Positions 50,111-60,926 of a stretch of 64,000 nt of DNA are shown here, one piece after another. The stretch comes from Nepenthes gracilis (Eukaryota > Streptophyta > Magnoliopsida > Caryophyllales > Nepenthaceae). Position 1 is the first letter of the stretch. Every line of letters begins with the position of its first letter. Under the pieces are notes generated by a model that made no database searches, was not told the origin of the DNA, and worked only from the letters and a program-made list of their open reading frames with translations. Where the stretch lies: positions 10,129,991-10,193,990 of the forward strand of contig BSYO01000024.1 of NCBI GenBank assembly GCA_033239525.1, given 5' to 3'. The translations under genes were made by a program, and so were the position numbers.

Positions 50111-50660
50111 ACCTTTCAGAGTTATGGTAAGTCCTCAACTCTATGTGTCCGACCGTACGGTGCGACGCCGACAGGTTGCTGCCACTTGTAGGCCGGATGG
50201 CGCGAGAGACCCCTTCCTATACTGGAGGCCTTTGCTCATCCCGGGAGTGTCTGGGATTTCTTCTCTCGGGCCTTTCCTCAAAAGTCTCATGGCTCAATTG
50301 CCCCTCAAGCTTGAGATGGTTTTGAGTGTTGGAGGCCGCCTGAGAGCCTTCTTGGTCGGCTTCTTCTTCCCCTAGCCTCCCCACTTGGAGGCCGGTGTGT
50401 GGGCTAAGGAGGAGTGAGCCCCCTGCTTCTACTTACCTTGGTGCGTACAGAGCATTTGAAATATTTGCGATATTTTATTCATCTACTCCGCCATTGCCAG
50501 GAAGATCGGAGCAGGTTGTTCTCCAGCCCGGCTACCAACTGAGTGGTCGTTGTTGGGGAATGTGACTTCTTTTGCGAGAACGCTAGCTTGTACTCTTGTG
50601 TTCATCATATTGGTAGATGATGCTAATTTTGGTGAGGCAGTGGATTAGCCTTTCGTTAGA

Positions 50661-50679
50661 GTTCTCACAGACGGCGCCA
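50661..50679 (-). other. Primer binding site of element 1
   Basis: Minus strand TGGCGCCGTCTGTGAGAAC, a form common in Tat/Athila-related elements, a few bases inside the LTR end. Confidence 0.65.
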
Positions 50680-50685
50680 ATAGTA

Positions 50686-53093
50686 TGTCATAGATCTAAA
50701 TTTTGAATGGATTCGGGTCTGGTCATCATCTTGTATGCCTAGAATCCTATACAATACAACAAACGATGCGAAATCATATGCAATTTTTGGATGCTTGAGA
50801 GATGGAGAGCCTTTGTTGGTTTGAGCATGTAAGGGAACGTGCCTATAGAGTGAGTCTCCATGGCCTTTTATAGTTATGGGCCTTTGTCGCCTTCTTTAGG
50901 TGGTGAGATGTGTGCTAGAATGGGCCATAATCTTCCGTGACTTCCGTCAATGCTCATACTAAATGTGACGGATTAGAGCTCTTAGAGGGCTACAGTACTT
51001 GTCCACCCATAAAAAAATGCAAATGAGTAACAACGCGAACAAAAATAATCATATAACATTTTATAATAATAGCGCACACAGAATCCAAACTGGTCAGAGC
51101 TCTAAGCCGGCCTTATCTTAACCGGCCAAGATTCTAGGCCAGCCTCATCTAGGCCGATCGGTTATAGGGAGAAACCATTGACGTTTGAGATGCCACTAGG
51201 AATCAAAATTATTTAAATTATAAACTTCAACGGAAGCATACAATTTTCATTAATTTATACAGTGAAATCGTTATACAAAAGTCTCCAAAATGACTAAAAA
51301 TATATCAATGTCAATCATATACTGCTATATAAATCCAGATCGGCCTTCCAGCCTAACTAATCCATTCGGCTCTACTCTTTCTCGTCCAGCATGAATTTTT
51401 ACTCGTTTGAAAGTAAGAAAATAGTAAGGAGTGAATAGATTGCTCAATAATGTACAAATAAGCGAAGACATGTATAAATATAACTTCGAAATGAAATTAA
51501 AAGAAATGGAATAAGAGTATTTTGCATATAGAAGCATAAAACATGGGATAAAGACATTGTCATAAGAATTGGTTTCCAAAACGAATTCAAATCCAAAACT
51601 AAATTTCTTTAAGATTGGCTATATTTTAGTCCTACAGCTACTCTGGCCATCAAATATTAAAATTGGCTATATTTTAGGCATGCAACTACTCGACCATCAT
51701 ATATCATATGCAATTTTTCTTGGTCTTATGGCTTATATTTTGAGTTTCAAATGATCGAAGTCCTTAAAGTGCAAATTTACTTTTACAAACGACGAACAAA
51801 CATGCAAACGGGTAAGATCTTTAAAATAAGTAAACTGATATTTGTTGATAGTAATTAAACATGCAAGATAACTTTTTCTTACACCATAGCTTAAACTTTA
51901 CCAAATCTTGTTGTAATATCGAACTCAATAAACGGAAAGAATTTTAACAATTTTTAAGTACGAACAGTGGAATAAAACCCTACATGTAAAATATAACACA
52001 TGTGCTGAACATGAAATTCTTTTATAAAATATGAGAAGTAAATATCATGATATGCATTACGTAGAAATATAGCGAAGAACAGTATTAGAATAATAATGCC
52101 CAAAGGCTTTTAGACAAGAATTAGCAATAACCAAGGACAAAACATAGGGTACATTTACTTGATCCCGATCTACGAATTTTTTTACTCAACTCTGGCCTGA
52201 AATTCTTTCTCTCATTCTTCTCCTTTGTGCTTCTCTCAAATTTTATAACTCCCTTTCCTGACCTCTAAATTTGATATTTAAAGACAACATGACAGGTGAG
52301 AGTAGGTCATATATTGGATACTTTTTTTTCCACTCAATTTTCCTTTCTAAAAGGTTAATGAAGTAGGTGGGAACAAGATATAAGCCAGAACAAATTCTAT
52401 TAATTGTCTCACCATCTCTCGTTCTTACATTCTAAGCCCTCGGTTTCTTTCTAATCCTTGGTCTCTTTCTAATTTTTCAAACAATCTCAGTTACTACTGT
52501 TTATTTATAGGCTGCGGTTTCATGGCCATTTTGGTTATCTCCCTAATTCCAGCCAATTACATTAATTTCAGTCAACTATTTTAAGTTTGATCAACTACTT
52601 TGACTCGGGTTAACTATTCTAATCCGGTCAACTCTCCTAATCGGTTAACATTCCTTTCTTGTCATCTATCTACTCCAGTCATCTATCTTAATCGATAAAC
52701 TTATCTTAACCGGTTAACTATCCTAACCGATCAACTATTATGGCCGGTCAACATGCTACCTAGGCTATTTTTCACCATTAAGGTTGAGAGGTTAAATCCT
52801 AGGAACCCGATCCTTATAAGACGGGATACCTGCTTTCTGAGAGGATCATTTCCTTTCCTTATGTGGATGCAAGTGTCATTCTTGGTTGCAACGGTCAGGA
52901 AGGAAGATTCCTTTACAGGAAAGGGTGCGCGGGCGAATTTCGATTTGGGCCACGTCTATTTTGGGCCACATTCGACCTACTTGGGACGCTTCTCCGGTCA
53001 ACGGCGGTATTGACCATCCCATGGGTGTATGGACCGCTATACATTTTGGATAATTTATCCTTCTTGGTTGGCCCACTACAGTCGTCTTCATTA
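50686..53093 (-). repeat. 5' LTR of element 1, interrupted
   Basis: Segments 50686-50910 and 52819-53093 align with the LTR at 30320-31228. Relative to that copy it lacks about 250 bp near its inner end and about 170 bp before AAGGGTGCGCGGG. Terminal TGATG is decayed to TAATG at 53093. Confidence 0.7.
50911..52818. mobile_element. Probable solo LTR inside element 1 5' LTR
   Basis: 1908 bp starting TGTGCT and ending CTTATA, flanked by AGATG (50906-50910) and AGACG (52819-52823), a 5-bp duplication with one transition. No coding domains. Contains short repeats of the type GGTCAACTATTCTAATC (52570-52755) and a ~60-bp direct duplication around TTGGCTATATTTTAG (51615-51710). Confidence 0.6.
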
Positions 53094-53440
53094 CTTTTAA
53101 ACATAATTAAGTTATACAAATATTTATAAATAATTATATTAAATTTAATAGGCCCAAAAGTAAATATTTAGACATAAAATTTTTGACTAAACCCTGCCTT
53201 AGTAGGTCCAAACTTTCGAGGTCGTACCAGAGAAGCACAATAAAAATACAATAAATAAACAAAATAAGATAAACATTAATTATAATAATATATATAATAT
53301 ATAATAAATAATAATATGTAACACGATAAAAAGAAAATAAAGAAAGAAGAAAAAAACGACGGAGGAAGAAGCAGAAGAAGAGAAAAGAAGAACGAGAGAG
53401 GTAGAGCGCGATTTGTAGCTGAGATTAAGGGAAGAAAATC
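53094..53440. other. AT-rich spacer
   Basis: AT-rich, ending in a GAAGAAGAAAA-rich stretch (53330-53400) that resembles a plant 5' leader for the exon that follows. No ORF. Confidence 0.4.
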
Positions 53441-53449
53441 GACGCAAAG

Positions 53450-53593
53450 ATGAAAACAAAAGGAAACTTAAGCTTGATTCCGCCAGTATTTAAGGTTGTG
53501 AGTAGAGAAAAGAGGCGGACGTTTGTGGAAGAGCCGAAGCAAACCGCCATCGTTGCCGCCGACGTCGGGAAGAAAAGCAAAAAATTGAGGCAA
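53450..53593 (+). CDS. Candidate orphan first exon of an unrecognised gene
   Basis: ATG at 53450 after a GA-rich leader-like stretch; the frame reads MKTKGNLSLIPPVFKVVSRE, then KRRTFVEEPKQTAIVAADVG and KKSKKLRQ. A GCAA|GTAATC donor-like site follows near 53594, after which the frame loses coding character. Not recognised as any family. Composition is balanced and unlike the retrotransposon DNA around it. No second exon found before element 2 at 55171, so the gene may be broken by insertion or continue past it. Confidence 0.3.
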
Positions 53594-54108
53594 GTAATCC
53601 GTCCTTTCTTATTGTTGATGTTATTATCCATGCTTTCATATCGTGATTTTGTGGGATTCGGCTGAAATTGGTGGTGGAGTGAGAAAACGGGAGAACGGAG
53701 CATACGGCTCTAGCTGTGCGGTCCGAAAGCTTCACAACGAATTAGGGCAAAACTTACGCTACAAAATCCTTGTTTTTTATTGTCAAAAAGGAAAGTTGGG
53801 ATTTTCTTTGGTTTCAGTCAGAATCGAAGGGGAGGTGAGGAGTAAAGCACCGTGTTTAGCAACTGATTGTTGTCACGGTAACTTGAAAATGACGAGAGAA
53901 TAATTAGTTGAATTGGTAAGTCAATTGCTGTTCATGGAGATTGTATGTATCTGCGTAGGCTCATAGCGATGTGTGTATATATATATTTATGTATGTATAT
54001 ATATGCATGTATTTGTGTATATATATGTATTTATGTGAGTATGTGTAGGATGTGTATGTATTGCTTATATGGATCTGCGCAGAGATATATATGTTTATAT
54101 AAGCATGT

Positions 54109-54111
<3 letters not shown>

Positions 54112-54187
<76 letters not shown>
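54112..54187 (+). repeat. (TA)n microsatellite, 76 bp
   Basis: Uninterrupted TA run, preceded by 150 bp of degenerate TATATG-type repeats (53970-54110). Confidence 0.97.
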
Positions 54188-54192
<5 letters not shown>

Positions 54193-54630
54193 GGATCAGG
54201 ACCGTTTATCTAAATTATGAAAAACAATCAACAATTCACAACAAGTACGTAACAATTACCAATAATAAAATAAGACGTAATTTTTATATGGAAAATCCTT
54301 TTAAAAATGAGAGAAAAAAATTACGGGATGATATATTCGAAAATATTTTTACTACACAATCAATTCAGTTATATAAATATCACAAATATAAGGACTATGC
54401 ACATTATAATAAATAGATTGAGTAACAATGAGTATATGATAAAAGAATAAAAAATATAATTGGTAAAATATTTTTCTCAATTCTAAAAACAGTATACCCA
54501 AGGTCGACGGAGATTGGAATATGATTCGAAATTCAATCAGATGCACGAATCTTCATTATTTTCCTGTTTTTCTCTTTTTTTTTTCTTTTTTCATTCAACT
54601 CATCAATGATTGCAACTCTAGTAGAGGATC

Positions 54631-54835
54631 TAGAATAACTAGTGAATTACAACTCTATTGTACCGCAATTTGTGCATTGGTCTTTGCAGCCTTAATGCTT
54701 TTTGCTGGTTGGTTCCATTATCACAAAGCTGCTCCAAAATTGGCTTGGTTCCAATATGTAGAATCTATGTTGAATCACCATTTAGCAGGACTATTAGGAC
54801 TTGGGTCTCTTTCTTGGGCGGGGCATCAAGTCCAT
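54631..54835 (+). pseudogene. psaA: Nuclear copy of a plastid psaA fragment (NUPT)
   Basis: About 205 bp encoding an internal stretch of photosystem I P700 apoprotein A1: [60 protein letters not shown]. Plastid PsaA is about 750 residues; only ~67 are here, without start or flanking psaA, ending abruptly after AGHQVH. Two changes from the near-invariant protein are visible (Gly to Cys at TAIcAL, Asp to Tyr at WFQyVES), both from G to T. Very little decay suggests recent transfer. Not functional. Confidence 0.92.
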
Positions 54836-55170
54836 ACCCACTTAGAATAATGAAACAGATTATATCACGAATTTTTTAGATACTCCCATTCTTATCTTAT
54901 TGAATTAACCGACCAACTTGCTGTCGGACATTTCTTTTTTTGATTCGAAAATTTTTATTTTTGCAACCAATTTCGTCCTTATATAGAACTTGCATCCTAG
55001 GTTAATTAGAAAATAAATAGAATTTTCTAACTAACGATATTTTAGGATTAGAAAATAATATGACATACTTTCTTGATAAAATCTCACCAAATATCTCACA
55101 AAATAAAACTCTTTCTAATCAATGAAAATTAAATATCTTCTAATTTAAAAATTTCATTATATCCGTATAG
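54836..55170. other. AT-rich spacer between psaA fragment and element 2
   Basis: AT-rich. The phrase ATTAACCGACCAACTTGCTG (54904-54923) could be further plastid DNA, but I cannot assign it. No ORF. Confidence 0.35.
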
Positions 55171-56336
55171 TGTCATATGATCTCGTCCGAACTACTAAAT
55201 GGCACGTTAAATTGGTATAGACTCGATGCGTGCACGGATCCGACTTGAGCCGATTCGGATTCTCCGGTGGATGTTGATCCCGCTCCGCTTCACCGAGTCA
55301 TGGGTCCCGCGCACCACGAAAACAAAATGCGAGGTCAAAGATTAACCATGGGAGAAATCCCACCGATAACTCTCCGACGCTCAAATCGATAAACAAACCT
55401 TGAAAGAAAGAACCGAGAGAAGAATAAGTTGTCGTGAGAGCGGTTTGACCCAGACGTAAGAGAGAAAACGCAATGTCCTTCTTGTATCTGAGTCGGTGGG
55501 AAAGGCAGTAAGCAATCGTGGGGATTCGCTTGTTGCCTTGAAGTTTATGGTGCAGTCTCCTTGGAACTGGGAAACAGAGAGCTTGTATCTAGAAGACTCG
55601 GAGTTTTCTATCAGAGTTTCAGTCTCAATTCAAGTGTTTTTAGTGTTAATTGAAAGCGTGCCCAGAACGAAGGTTAAGGGGCCGATTATGGAAGAGGTGG
55701 ATGATCCTCCTCCTTTGGAAGGCGAGATCCTTTCCCTCCACAAAGGTCATTTTGCCTTCTCCTAGTGAGATCTCGATTGCCATGGTGGAGGGATAGTTTC
55801 CTTCTTGTGGTACGCCAACTGACTTCCGGATTATTTCTTTCCCCTTTGGATTATTACCGTTGGGTTGTTTGGTGGGCAAGAATACGGGAAGATCTGCGCC
55901 TTCCTTATTTGAAGGGCGCCAATCTTGTTAGTATCCATTTAGGATCAAAGAGGACGCGTGGAAGGTCAGTGGTTGGGCGAGGAGGGTTATGGGCCCAACA
56001 AGATGTGCCCATTATTTTGTAGGAAGGCGTTATTTGGGCCCAATGCGTAAGAGAGAGGACGGTCAACGCTCGAGTTGACCGTCGGAGAGTCGTCGCCTTC
56101 GTGGAGAGCGGGCGGGTTTCCTCTATCGTTGCGGTTGGGCTTGGGCCACAAGTGGAATGGGCCCCGAAGATCAGAAAGGCTTTGGAGGCCCAAATCAAGC
56201 GCGAGACAGTCAACATTTTGTTGACGTTTGTGAGCTAGTCGCCGCCAGTGGGTCAACTCGAACGCTTGACCGTCGGGCTTTCGATTTGGGATCCGTTTTC
56301 TCTGTTGGGCCGGCCCATTTTGAGGCGTACCCATCA
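55171..56336 (-). repeat. 3' LTR of element 2 (inferred)
   Basis: The minus-strand start TGATGGGTACGCC follows the tract GCATGGGGGGCTAG, matching the junction in element 1. The lower end is placed at TGTCATATGATCT, which resembles TGTCATAGATCT at the element 1 LTR end. The second LTR is outside the window, so the lower limit is tentative. Confidence 0.6.
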
Positions 56337-56356
56337 CTAGCCCCCCATGCTGGTGG
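56337..56356 (-). other. Polypurine tract of element 2
   Basis: Minus strand GCATGGGGGGCTAG just before the LTR start; homologous to GCATGGGAGCTAG of element 1. Confidence 0.65.
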
Positions 56357-56457
56357 TCAGATTTCTGACCTCCAGTATGTTCATGATGGGACGTCTTCCC
56401 TTGCTTTGAGTATCCTATGGAAACTCACAAGAGCGTGGAGGAAGGCTTGACCTAATC

Positions 56458-56729
56458 GTTGACCGTTCTTGGCTATTCCTCTACGTAATTGTTGACCGTC
56501 CCGGTCAATTCCGTGATTCGGGGTTGTTGACCGTCCCGGTCGATTCCGGAGTTCCAGAATTGTTGACCGTCCCGGTCGATTCCGGAGTTCCAGAATTGTT
56601 GACCGTCTCGGGTCAATTCCGGAGTTCCAGAATTGTTGACCGTCTGGTCAATTCCGGTTCCGTAATTGTTGACCGTCTGGCCGATTCGGAGTTCGAAATT
56701 GTTGGCCGTCTTGGTCAATCCTGGAGTGA
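56458..56729. repeat. Tandem array, 33-37-bp unit, ~8 copies (element 2, 3' untranslated region)
   Basis: Unit GTTGACCGTCCCGGTC then GATTCCGGAGTTCCAGAATT; two central copies are identical. Same position as the array at 31921-32252 in element 1 and sharing the words TTGACCGT and ATTCCGGAG, but with a shorter period. Confidence 0.9.
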
Positions 56730-57077
56730 CTCACACCCGACTTTTGGCGGTGCCAGACAGAAGCGTAGCGTGTCTCCTTTGATTGGAAGGAGATCCGGGT
56801 AATTAATACGCCAGAGATCCGTCCTCCGGGCGGGGCCGAATGGGGTGGCGACACGTGGCGGTTAGCGACGAGCCATTAATGAGGGATTTATTGGGAGTCC
56901 CGCGTTTGAGTGGATCGAATGAGGTGTCTTTGACACGCTCGCCATTCTCGACGCCCTTTTGCAAGCTTGGCGCCTAAATTCTCCTTCCGTTCTTTTGTTT
57001 CAAACCCCGAACGACTCCTTCGTCTTCCTTACTTTCATTTCGCAAACCTCGAGGAAAACCCTAGAACCTTTCCGATC

Positions 57078-58857
57078 ATGGCTTCCGTTAAGGAAATCTC
57101 GCCTGCTGTCTTGAGGGAGAGTGATATTAAGGCCTTGTGGCGTCGAATTCAATATTCAAGGAGATGGCCCAGAGGGTTCCTGGAGTAGGCGAAGTAGCCC
57201 CTCATCCACCGAAAGGCTTCATCACCGTCTCTACGAGGCCCACCTCGAGGAGCGGGCTCCGGCTGCCCTTTCCGGAGGAGCCGGAGTCGATCGTAGTGGC
57301 CCTAGGGGTTCCCGTCCGCCTGCCTTCATCCCAACGCGGTGAGGTATATTTGTACTTTATGTATTTTTGCCCTAAGCTTAAAATGTGTTTAGGATGTCCT
57401 AGTCAAGGTCATATTTAAGATGACCCGGGGCGAGTGGATATCACTCGGTCCGTGCGGATCAAGATAAGCAAGGCTATCTACGATTCCCTGAAGAACTGGA
57501 AGGACCGGTTCTTCTTCGTGAAGGTGGGAGAGGAATGCCCCATCGCGAAAGACCGGGGCGAGGTCCCAGAGGTGCACCTTGGCGTGCCGATCGGCGGAGA
57601 GATTGCCGCGTATGCATGGCTGACCGCGGCCATACAGAAGAATCCCGATGAGTTTAGGAGGGACTTCTTGGTTTCCCGGGAGGAAACCGAGAAGGTTGAA
57701 TGGGGCCCACCGTCACCGGTCCAGAAGTCAAACCCTCCAGTCTCAACGTCCAAGCCTGGCGGCTCGGGGAAGTTGCTTATCCGCCCTGTATCTTCGGAGG
57801 AGGCTGCTGCGAGGGCGACTGCCACGCCCTCCTCTTCCTCCTCTCAGATTGACCTTGTGGGCAGGGGATCTGCGGTGGACCCGGACACACTTCCGAGCGG
57901 AGAGGTCCGTTGAGGGGGCCGTCAGGGAGGATGCCGGAGGAGTTATTTTGGCCCAACTGCGGTGAAGGTGGTTCCAGTCTTTGCCTGGATGGGATCGGCC
58001 AGTGGGCCGGCTCGCGATGCGCCTGCTGGCTCGCGGGTTTATATTGTGGAGCCGTCGACGAGGGCCGATCCTCCGATTAGCTGCCCCACGGGCAGGGAAG
58101 AAAAAACCCGCCACGACTATTCCGGCGAGCTGCGGGAGAAGCGACCCGCGCCGTTGATGATGATGAGCTTTTGGACCGCCTCTTGGATGAGGCGGTAGAG
58201 ATTTCGCGCAAGAGGGCGCTCCTAGCTCGACATCTCCGATCCCACCGGCACTGGGCTCGGCCGGAGTCCGGACCGTGAGGTCTCACCGTAAGATTTACGA
58301 GGCATGACCCCCGAATGTGACTTCCCGGTATTTTTACCATGTTTGCAAGCTCACGTTTTGTTTTTGTCTTGTGGCGGCCAAAAAAGAGTGGGCTCGATTG
58401 TCGCCCGGAAATGGAGCAGTGCGACCGCATCATGCGGAACGGGAGGCCGAGATAGCCTGGTTGGGCGCTAAGCCGGCCGCCTCGGAGGAGAGCTACGGGG
58501 AGCGGAGACAACCGCTCTCGAGGGCGTCGTGGCGGACTTAGAGACAGATCGGGGCCGGCGGCGGAGGTCGCTCGATCAAAAGAAGAGGAAGATCGGCTTA
58601 AGACGGACAACAAACGTCTTTCGGATAGAGTTGCCACCGTAGAGGGCGAGTTGGATACTCGGATGAGTCTCCACGAGGTTGGGGGCGCATTGCACGCCCG
58701 GCTGTTGGAGGGGCTCAATATTGGGCGTCGCGTCGCGCGGTTGGTCGTTCCTGATTTCCCTGTAGAGCTTATAAATCTAAGGAACCGCGCGGTGCTGCGC
58801 AAGGAAGACTTGCAGGGAGAGCCCCGAGACAGCCAGGGTGGGCCGCCAGCCTCGTAG
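57078..58857 (+). pseudogene. Antisense ORF of element 2 (Transposase_28 / 'putative gypsy type transposon' protein)
   Basis: Plus strand, opposite to gag-pol. It starts MASVKEISPAVLRESDIKAL at 57078 and is frameshifted near 57155. It continues HPPKGFITVSTRPTSRSGLR to about 57340, where CGCG|GTGAGG looks like an intron donor. It resumes in 57434-57913 (KISKAIYDSLKNWKDRFFFV, DEFRRDFLVSREETEKVEWG, SPVQKSNPPVST, then Ser-rich), and ends at 58857 after TNKxR-LSD-like coiled coil, RMSLHEVGGALHARLLEGLN and DFPVELINLRNRAVLRKEDL. An AATAAA signal lies at 58923. The gene-like layout (leader, possible introns, poly(A) signal) suggests its own transcript. Function unknown. Confidence 0.7.
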
Positions 58858-58922
58858 CTCTTTGTACTTTTTCCTCTTTTGTTTTTTGGCTTGTTTGTAA
58901 ATTGTAACACACTTTTTGAGGG

Positions 58923-58928
58923 CAATAA
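58923..58928 (+). terminator. Poly(A) signal of the antisense ORF
   Basis: AATAAA 66 bases after the stop at 58857, preceded by a T-rich stretch. Confidence 0.5.
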
Positions 58929-59397
58929 AACGGAAGTTCTTTTCAGTTTAGCATCCATCGCTTCTTATTGCTTTGTGTTTGTTTGTGTCGTTACATTGGA
59001 CGGCCAACTTGGCTGGCCGGTGACCGTTACTTGGTTGCCCAAGGAGCCGAGCCCCCAGGCTTGGCAAGTGGTTGTGGTAACCAACCTTGCGGTGCTGTCC
59101 GAGTGGAAACTTGGGCAGTTAATGTCGAGAAGGAACGCTTCTAAATCATTGTCTCACCACGCTATTGCTTTGTCGAGAAGGTTAATCGTGGGGTTGCCCG
59201 ACTTGGTTGGCGGGGCTGCCTAAGGGTAGGTCTTAGGCTGCCGAGGGCGGCTGTGAGAACTAGCCCGGTGGCGCCGTTCAGTGAAGACTTGGGCTGCCAA
59301 TCTGAGAAGAAATGCTTCTCCTTCGACCGTCGTTGATCGACGCGTTCGCTCCCGAAAAGAGGTCGTCGCGTGTGCCATCTTGCCCCCTAAGGTTTTC

Positions 59398-59610
59398 GGA
59401 TCACTATGGGCCACTGGATGACCAAGGTTTAGTACGACCGCCATTGGGCCGCTCGGATGACCGAGGTTTCGGACCGCTATGGGCCACTTAGATGACCAAG
59501 GTTTTCGTCACATGGGCCACTGGATGACCAGGGGTTTAAGGCCGCTAACGGGCCACCTAGATGACTAGGGTTTTGGACCAATTTCGGCCACTGGATGACC
59601 GAGGTTTAAC
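59398..59610. repeat. Tandem array, ~37-bp unit, ~6 copies (element 2, after integrase)
   Basis: Units of TATGGGCCACTGGATGACC then AAGGTTT plus a variable spacer with GACCGC. Positional counterpart of 46230-46366 in element 1. Confidence 0.8.
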
Positions 59611-59759
59611 GAGGAGGTGAAGACCCTCCGACTTAGGGCGCGATCTAGGTCGGATGGGTACCCTGCAAGGCAAACGTAGTTCATACATCCTAGTATTCTA
59701 TATGCTAAGTAAACTCCTTACCTCACATTGATTTACACAAGCAAGCGAATGTATGCACA

Positions 59760-60926
59760 TAGAGGGGTGAGTTCATACCCGAGCTTCCTATTGGAAGTAG
59801 CGTTTGAGGTGGGCTGCGTTCCACGTTCGTGGAACCAACTTTCCGTCCCGGTTCCGAGCTTGTAGGCTCCGTTGCGCAGGCTGAGACGAGGAAATGTCCC
59901 TCCCAATTGGGAGAGAGCTTGTTACAGTAGGCGAGCTTGCCCGGTGGCCTCGACGCCACGCAGACCAAGTCGCCTACCTCGAACTGGGTCGGGCTTTCAC
60001 TTTCTTATTGTAGTATCGGGCCACTCGATGTTGGTAGGCGGCTGTCCGTCAGTGCAGCAAGATCGCGGGCCTCCTCGAGCAAGTCTAAGTGCTCCCGACT
60101 TTTTCAGGAGTTTTCCAATGGGTCAAAGGACTCCACTCTTAGACTTGGAAGCCCGTCTCGGCCGGAATCTTCACCCCGTAACAGGCCGAAGGGCGTCTCG
60201 CGTGTTGGCTCCTTCTCGGGTTGTTCGGTAAGACCCGAGAGGACGGAAGGGAGCTCGTCGACCCAGAGCCCCTTGCGTCCTCCAACTTAGTTTTTAACCT
60301 GGTGGAGCAACGTACGGTTCGTGACCTCCACTGTCCAGATTGGCTCGGGGTATGCCACGAAGTGTGGACCCGGCTGATACCCAGTGGTGCAATACTTCGT
60401 GAAGCGTTTCCCCGAGAATGGGTCCGTTGTCGGTTACCCACGACCTCTGGGGCGCCGAATCGACCGGCAAATGCTATGGCGAAGGAATTCCCGGGCATTG
60501 TGTTCTCGTGATTTTAGCCGGGCCGGCTGTCGACCCACTTGGTGAAGTAGTCGATGCCCGCTATGATGAATTTCCGTTGCCCCAGAGGCAACGGGAAAAG
60601 GCCGAGAATATCGAGCCCCATTGCGCGAAGGGCCCACGGCGCTTGTAGCGATTTTAAGTCTGCATGGGCGGCTGGTGGTGAAGGTTGCGTGAAGGCGGCG
60701 GCTTTCACATTTCTTCACAAATTCCAAAGTCGTCCTTTTTCATTGAGGGCGAGTAGCCACGCCTCATGACCTTGAAGGCCAAGTTTTTTCCGCCTATATG
60801 AGATCCGCAGATCCCGAGGTGGACCTCGCTTAGCGCGTAGTCCGCCTCTTCGGGAGTTAGGCGGCGGAGGTATGGAGTTGAGTACCCACGGCGATAAAGC
60901 CGCCCACAACTACATGAGTATACCAA
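59760..60926 (-). pseudogene. Element 2 integrase
   Basis: Minus strand: zinc-binding region at 60715-60926 (CGRLYRRGYSTPYLRRLTPE, YALSEVHLGICGSHIGGKNL), core start near 60514-60640 (LDILGLFPLPLGQRKFIIAG, DYFTKWVDSRPG), and a C-terminal region near 59760-60010 (VASRPPGKLAYCNKLSPNWE, STNVERSPPQTLL). Joined over at least two frameshifts. Confidence 0.8.

Larger units (their letters stand above)
30320..53093 (-). mobile_element. Ty3/gypsy Tat-type retrotransposon (element 1), minus strand, with nested insertions
   Basis: Parts in element order from right to left: 5' LTR 53093-50686 (interrupted by 50911-52818), primer site 50679-50661, gag ~50.1-49.5 kb, RT ~49.45-48.95 kb, RNase H ~48.5-47.96 kb, integrase 47.80-46.62 kb, tandem array 46.37-46.23 kb, nested elements 45.8-35.5 kb, antisense ORF 32.6-34.5 kb, tandem array 32.25-31.92 kb, polypurine tract 31247-31229, 3' LTR 31228-30320. 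This order, including an extra antisense ORF and repeats in the 3' untranslated region, is known for the Tat/Ogre lineage. All reading frames are broken. Confidence 0.8.

Noticed and set aside
53945..54220. ORF rich in Tyr-Ile repeats
   Set aside because: Translation of the (TA)n microsatellite.
54521..54850. A functional photosystem gene
   Set aside because: Only a ~67-residue slice of PsaA with unrelated flanks; a plastid-derived fragment.
56473..56718. Repetitive minus-strand ORF (GIDRDGQQFWNS repeats)
   Set aside because: It arises because the ~36-bp tandem unit is a multiple of three; no start context or homolog.
57478..58958. Long minus-strand ORFs opposite the antisense ORF (including a 293-codon frame)
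   Set aside because: GC-rich shadow frames, Arg/Ser-rich without domains; the plus-strand frame is the one conserved between the two elements.
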